This document shows positions 5,499 to 7,913 of a stretch of 7,913 nt of DNA, piece by piece. The stretch comes from Candidatus Glassiibacteriota bacterium (lineage in GTDB: Bacteria; Gemmatimonadota; Glassbacteria; GWA2-58-10). The DNA is taken from positions 1 through 7,913 of the forward strand of contig JAFGTO010000399.1 of the NCBI GenBank assembly GCA_016934095.1. Direction: 5' to 3'. Each line of letters opens with the position of its first letter. The first letter of the stretch is position 1. A program made the translations under genes and the position numbers. The notes beneath the pieces are model-generated. The model did no database searches and was not told the origin of the DNA. It saw only the letters and a list, made by a program, of their open reading frames with translations.

Positions 5499-7814
5499 TT
5501 ACTTTGCATCGTTTCTCCAGAGGTGCAGGTATCGGTAATCGTCCCAGGCGATACTCACCAGATCCAGGTCCCCGTCGTTGTCCAGGTCCGCTGTCTGTGC
5601 TCCCAGATGACTTTCCCTGCTGCAGGAAATTACGTGTTCCACCCAGGCACGGCCACGGTCCAGGTTTTCCCAGATCGCCAGCTTCTCGGTGCCGCGGTGT
5701 TCTGCCGTGATGATGTCGATGTCGCCGTCCCTGTCGACATCGGCTACATCCAGGGAATTGGTGGTATATTGCTCGGTGATGAGGTGGCGCGTCCAGCCCG
5801 GCCGGCAGGGCCCGGCATCAGGCTGTTCATACCAGAAAACGTGGCAGCCGTCCAGGACCCATTCTTCGCTGAGGATGATGTCCGGCCGCCCGTCGCCGTT
5901 GATATCGGCCGCTTCCATGCGGTCCGGCCAGTTATAACATGTACCGATGACATATTTTTTCCAGTCCCCTGAGCCATCCCCCGGGTTGGCCCACCAGGCT
6001 ACATTTTTTCCGCCGCCGCACACGTCCCCGCTGCAGAGGTCCAGGTCCCCGTCGCCGTCCATATCGCCTAGGCCGATGCCCTCGTCAGTGGCTTCCGCGG
6101 TGATCAAGGTCCGGGGCCAGTCGCCGCTGTCAGGTTTTTCCGGGATCTCGAAGAAATATATCTCATTTGCGTCTTCCCCTCCGGCCAGGATGATTTCCGG
6201 CCGGCCGCCGGGGATAAGCTGGGCGACCCTGTAGCCCTGGCCGTTGACATGTTCCGTGGCCGGGACCGATCCGATTTTCCTGGCCTTCCAGGTGCTGCAC
6301 TGCGAGTCTCCGGCCTCCAGCCAGAATACGTCCGGTAATGCCTCGCCGATCACGTCCGCGAATTCATCCCCGTCCACATCGACAATCAAGTTGCCGTCCA
6401 CGTTGAAGCCGAAATCGGCCCTCTGCCACGTCCCGGTCAGGCCCCCACCCGGACTGCGGTAGAAATACCGGCCAGAGACGATATCCTCGCAGCCGTCGCC
6501 GGTAAGGTCGCCCATGGCCAGGCCGAAATATTTCATCCACTCCGGTTGATTGAAATCGCCCCACTTGGCCCGCCCGCTGTCCGCCTGGATGTAGGTCCAG
6601 TTGTTCATGGTCAGCCGGGAAGCCGCCGGCGTAGCATTCAGCCAGATTTCCGCCTTGAGGTCTCCGCCCCAGTTTTTCCCGACCACGTCCGGCAGGCCGT
6701 CCCCGTTGACATCTCCGACCTTGGCATTATGCGACCCGGTGACAGCCACCACGTTCTCTTTCCAGAGGTTGCGCTGGATGTCGAGGCACTCGAAGACTGT
6801 AACGCGGTGCTGCCCCTCGGTGTGGTGCATTTCCGCCGCCAGCAGGTCCAGGTCGCCGTCCAGGTCGAAATCCGCCAGCTGCAGCGAATGGACCTTCTGG
6901 TATTGCCCGTTGATCAGATACCTTGTCCAGGCCGCCTCTCCGGGGTCCTCCGGGGCCCTGTACCAGGCGATACCATCGCTGCTTTCCTCCCCGCTGAGCA
7001 CGATTTCCATCCTGCTGTCGTGGGTGAGGTCGCCGACTGCGACCTTGGTGCCGGTGGTCCAGCCGGGGTCGATGACGTGCCTTGTCCAGGGAGTCTGCGC
7101 CGGGTCTCCGGGGTTTTCATACCAGGCATTGCCCCAGACGATGTCCCGGTCGCCGTCCCGGTCAAGGTCCGCCAGGGCGGCCCCTCCGTGTTCTTCTTCG
7201 CTCGAAGCTACCAGGTGCAGGTCCCAGGGGCCTTGCCTGGGGTCTTTGGGGCCGGGCAGGAAAAACAGATGTGTGCGGAAGGTTGCGGTAACGATGTCGA
7301 TCCTGCCGTCCCGGTTCAAATCGCCTGTATGGACCTCATCCGGGTGAAAGGGCATGTCTTCCCTGATTGAATGCTCGGGCCAATCCTGCTGGAAGTCCCC
7401 GGTGTTTTCCAGCCAGACAAACCGTCCGGTCCCGTAGTCCCGGCCGGAGATGATGTCCCGGTCGCCGTCGCCGTCCACATCGCCCACGGTTGCGCCCAGG
7501 TAATTGCCCGGATGGATTTTGAGCCTTTCCCAGGCTGCGTCCGGCCGGCCGGGGTTCCTGTACCATTCAATCAGGTAAGCCTCCCGGCTGCCCGGCTTAA
7601 GATCGGTGTTGCCGCTGAACCAGATGTCCAGGTCGCCGTCCCCGTCAAAATCGACAACGTTGCAGTCATCCATGCCGCCCCAGCCTTCCTGCAGGGGAGT
7701 CTCATCCACTACGAGATGCGTGAACTGCAGGGAAGGAGCGGGAGTATTCCTGTTACAGGTTAGCAGAAATACGGCCGGGCAAATCAGGAACAGGTGCAAG
7801 GTGCGTCTCGGCAT
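5499..7814 (-). CDS. Exported FG-GAP/VCBS repeat protein, predicted double beta-propeller
   Basis: This is a 771-residue protein. It opens with a basic start and hydrophobic stretch (MPRRTLHLFLICPAVFLLTC), an export signal. LLTC at 17-20 may be a lipobox with an unusual T before the cysteine, so it may be a lipoprotein or simply secreted. The mature part holds fourteen FG-GAP/VCBS loops of the DxDxDGxxD type at residues 55, 112, 165, 216, 262, 315, 368, 436, 479, 532, 584, 637, 692 and 743. They are mostly 51-57 apart, with one 68-residue gap after the seventh and a 43-residue step after the eighth. Fourteen blades fit two seven-bladed propellers. Between loops recur WYENPGD-like and WTRHxI motifs. 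Loops at 262, 479 and 532 are degenerate and probably bind no calcium. Such proteins usually act outside the cytoplasm in adhesion or ligand binding; no catalytic domain was seen. The start is set by AGGAG six bases before the ATG. Confidence 0.93.
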   Translation of the reverse strand: MPRRTLHLFLICPAVFLLTCNRNTPAPSLQFTHLVVDETPLQEGWGGMDDCNVVDFDGDGDLDIWFSGNTDLKPGSREAYLIEWYRNPGRPDAAWERLKIHPGNYLGATVGDVDGDGDRDIISGRDYGTGRFVWLENTGDFQQDWPEHSIREDMPFHPDEVHTGDLNRDGRIDIVTATFRTHLFFLPGPKDPRQGPWDLHLVASSEEEHGGAALADLDRDGDRDIVWGNAWYENPGDPAQTPWTRHVIDPGWTTGTKVAVGDLTHDSRMEIVLSGEESSDGIAWYRAPEDPGEAAWTRYLINGQYQKVHSLQLADFDLDGDLDLLAAEMHHTEGQHRVTVFECLDIQRNLWKENVVAVTGSHNAKVGDVNGDGLPDVVGKNWGGDLKAEIWLNATPAASRLTMNNWTYIQADSGRAKWGDFNQPEWMKYFGLAMGDLTGDGCEDIVSGRYFYRSPGGGLTGTWQRADFGFNVDGNLIVDVDGDEFADVIGEALPDVFWLEAGDSQCSTWKARKIGSVPATEHVNGQGYRVAQLIPGGRPEIILAGGEDANEIYFFEIPEKPDSGDWPRTLITAEATDEGIGLGDMDGDGDLDLCSGDVCGGGKNVAWWANPGDGSGDWKKYVIGTCYNWPDRMEAADINGDGRPDIILSEEWVLDGCHVFWYEQPDAGPCRPGWTRHLITEQYTTNSLDVADVDRDGDIDIITAEHRGTEKLAIWENLDRGRAWVEHVISCSRESHLGAQTADLDNDGDLDLVSIAWDDYRYLHLWRNDAK
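5559..7652 (-). repeat. Fourteen calcium-loop coding repeats of the FG-GAP gene
   Basis: Within the FG-GAP gene, the minus-strand pattern GAC-x-GAC-GGC-GAC-GGC-GAC-CTG-GAC recurs about every 150-170 bp, visible on the plus strand as repeated GTCCAGGTCGCCGTC-like stretches. The copies are diverged outside the loop, so this is an old protein-level repeat and not a recent DNA duplication. Short near-identical GC-rich segments could still allow recombination or assembly collapse here. Confidence 0.8.
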
Positions 7815-7820
7815 AATGGT

Positions 7821-7825
7821 CTCCT
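7821..7825 (-). promoter_or_regulatory. Ribosome binding site of the FG-GAP gene
   Basis: CTCCT on the plus strand reads AGGAG on the minus strand, six bases before the ATG at 7812-7814. This strong Shine-Dalgarno match fixes the start. Confidence 0.75.
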
Positions 7826-7862
7826 GCTAGAATTTAACCCGGATTATTCGTGAAATCCATCG

Positions 7863-7913
7863 CTATCTTTTCAAATGCAGGTACACACCGATGTATGCGC
7901 CCGAAGGCAGGGA
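7863..7913 (-). CDS. C-terminal end of an upstream gene, possibly an outer-membrane protein
   Basis: The minus-strand frame open at the window edge reads SLPSGAYIGVYLHLKR and ends at TAG (7863-7865), 48 bp before the FG-GAP start. The alternating hydrophobic and aromatic pattern (AYIGVYLHL) looks like a final beta-strand, as at the end of many outer-membrane barrels, though these usually end in F or W and here KR follows. The short spacing suggests co-transcription with the FG-GAP gene. Sixteen codons are too few to name a family. Confidence 0.45.
   Translation of the reverse strand, partial: SLPSGAYIGVYLHLKR

Noticed and set aside
6546..7370. Long plus-strand open frames (274 and 248 codons) opposite the FG-GAP gene
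   Set aside because: They are antisense images of the regular calcium-loop repeats (VAVPVEI-like strings) with no domain of their own and no ribosome binding site.
5559..7652. Regular GC-rich repeats as a CRISPR or minisatellite array
   Set aside because: The repeats are in-frame calcium-loop codons of one long gene, with diverged, coding intervals.

Overview
The window looks like a chromosomal segment of a GC-rich, Gram-negative (double-membrane) bacterium. It encodes an RND efflux pump with its periplasmic adaptor and a large exported FG-GAP protein, and AGG arginine codons are frequent. The gene styles fit a member of the FCB/candidate-phylum world better than a classical proteobacterium, but this is inference and nothing fixes the taxon.

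Left part (1-3806, + strand): the 3' part of a membrane fusion protein gene overlaps by four bases (ATGA) with a complete HAE1-type RND transporter gene most like the MdtB/MdtC branch. Together they form the inner-membrane and periplasmic parts of a drug or metabolite exporter. No outer-membrane factor gene is visible.

Middle (3807-4413): this stretch lacks a confidently annotated intact gene and looks like a scarred junction. It holds a convincing 5'-truncated gene end on the minus strand (3868-3999), a perfect 10-bp hairpin (3981-4009), and a 120-bp inverted-repeat unit with 21-bp arms, one of them interrupted by 9 bases (4033-4152). It also holds an orphan minus-strand reading frame with plausible codon use that runs into that unit (4071-4319, open further upstream). 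I read it as a gene broken by a small inserted element, which is a hypothesis.

Right part (4414-7913, minus strand, read right to left): the last 16 codons of an unidentified gene come first, possibly the end of an outer-membrane beta-barrel. After 48 bp comes a 771-residue exported FG-GAP/VCBS protein with fourteen calcium-loop repeats, a number that fits two seven-bladed beta-propellers. After 187 bp comes a 298-residue radical SAM enzyme with a CxxxCxxC cluster motif and a cysteine-rich C-terminus. The 187-bp spacer is AT-rich and holds two 13-bp palindromes, an 8-bp inverted repeat and a possible promoter, so the radical SAM gene may be controlled separately from the FG-GAP gene. No tRNA, rRNA, CRISPR array or complete insertion sequence was seen.
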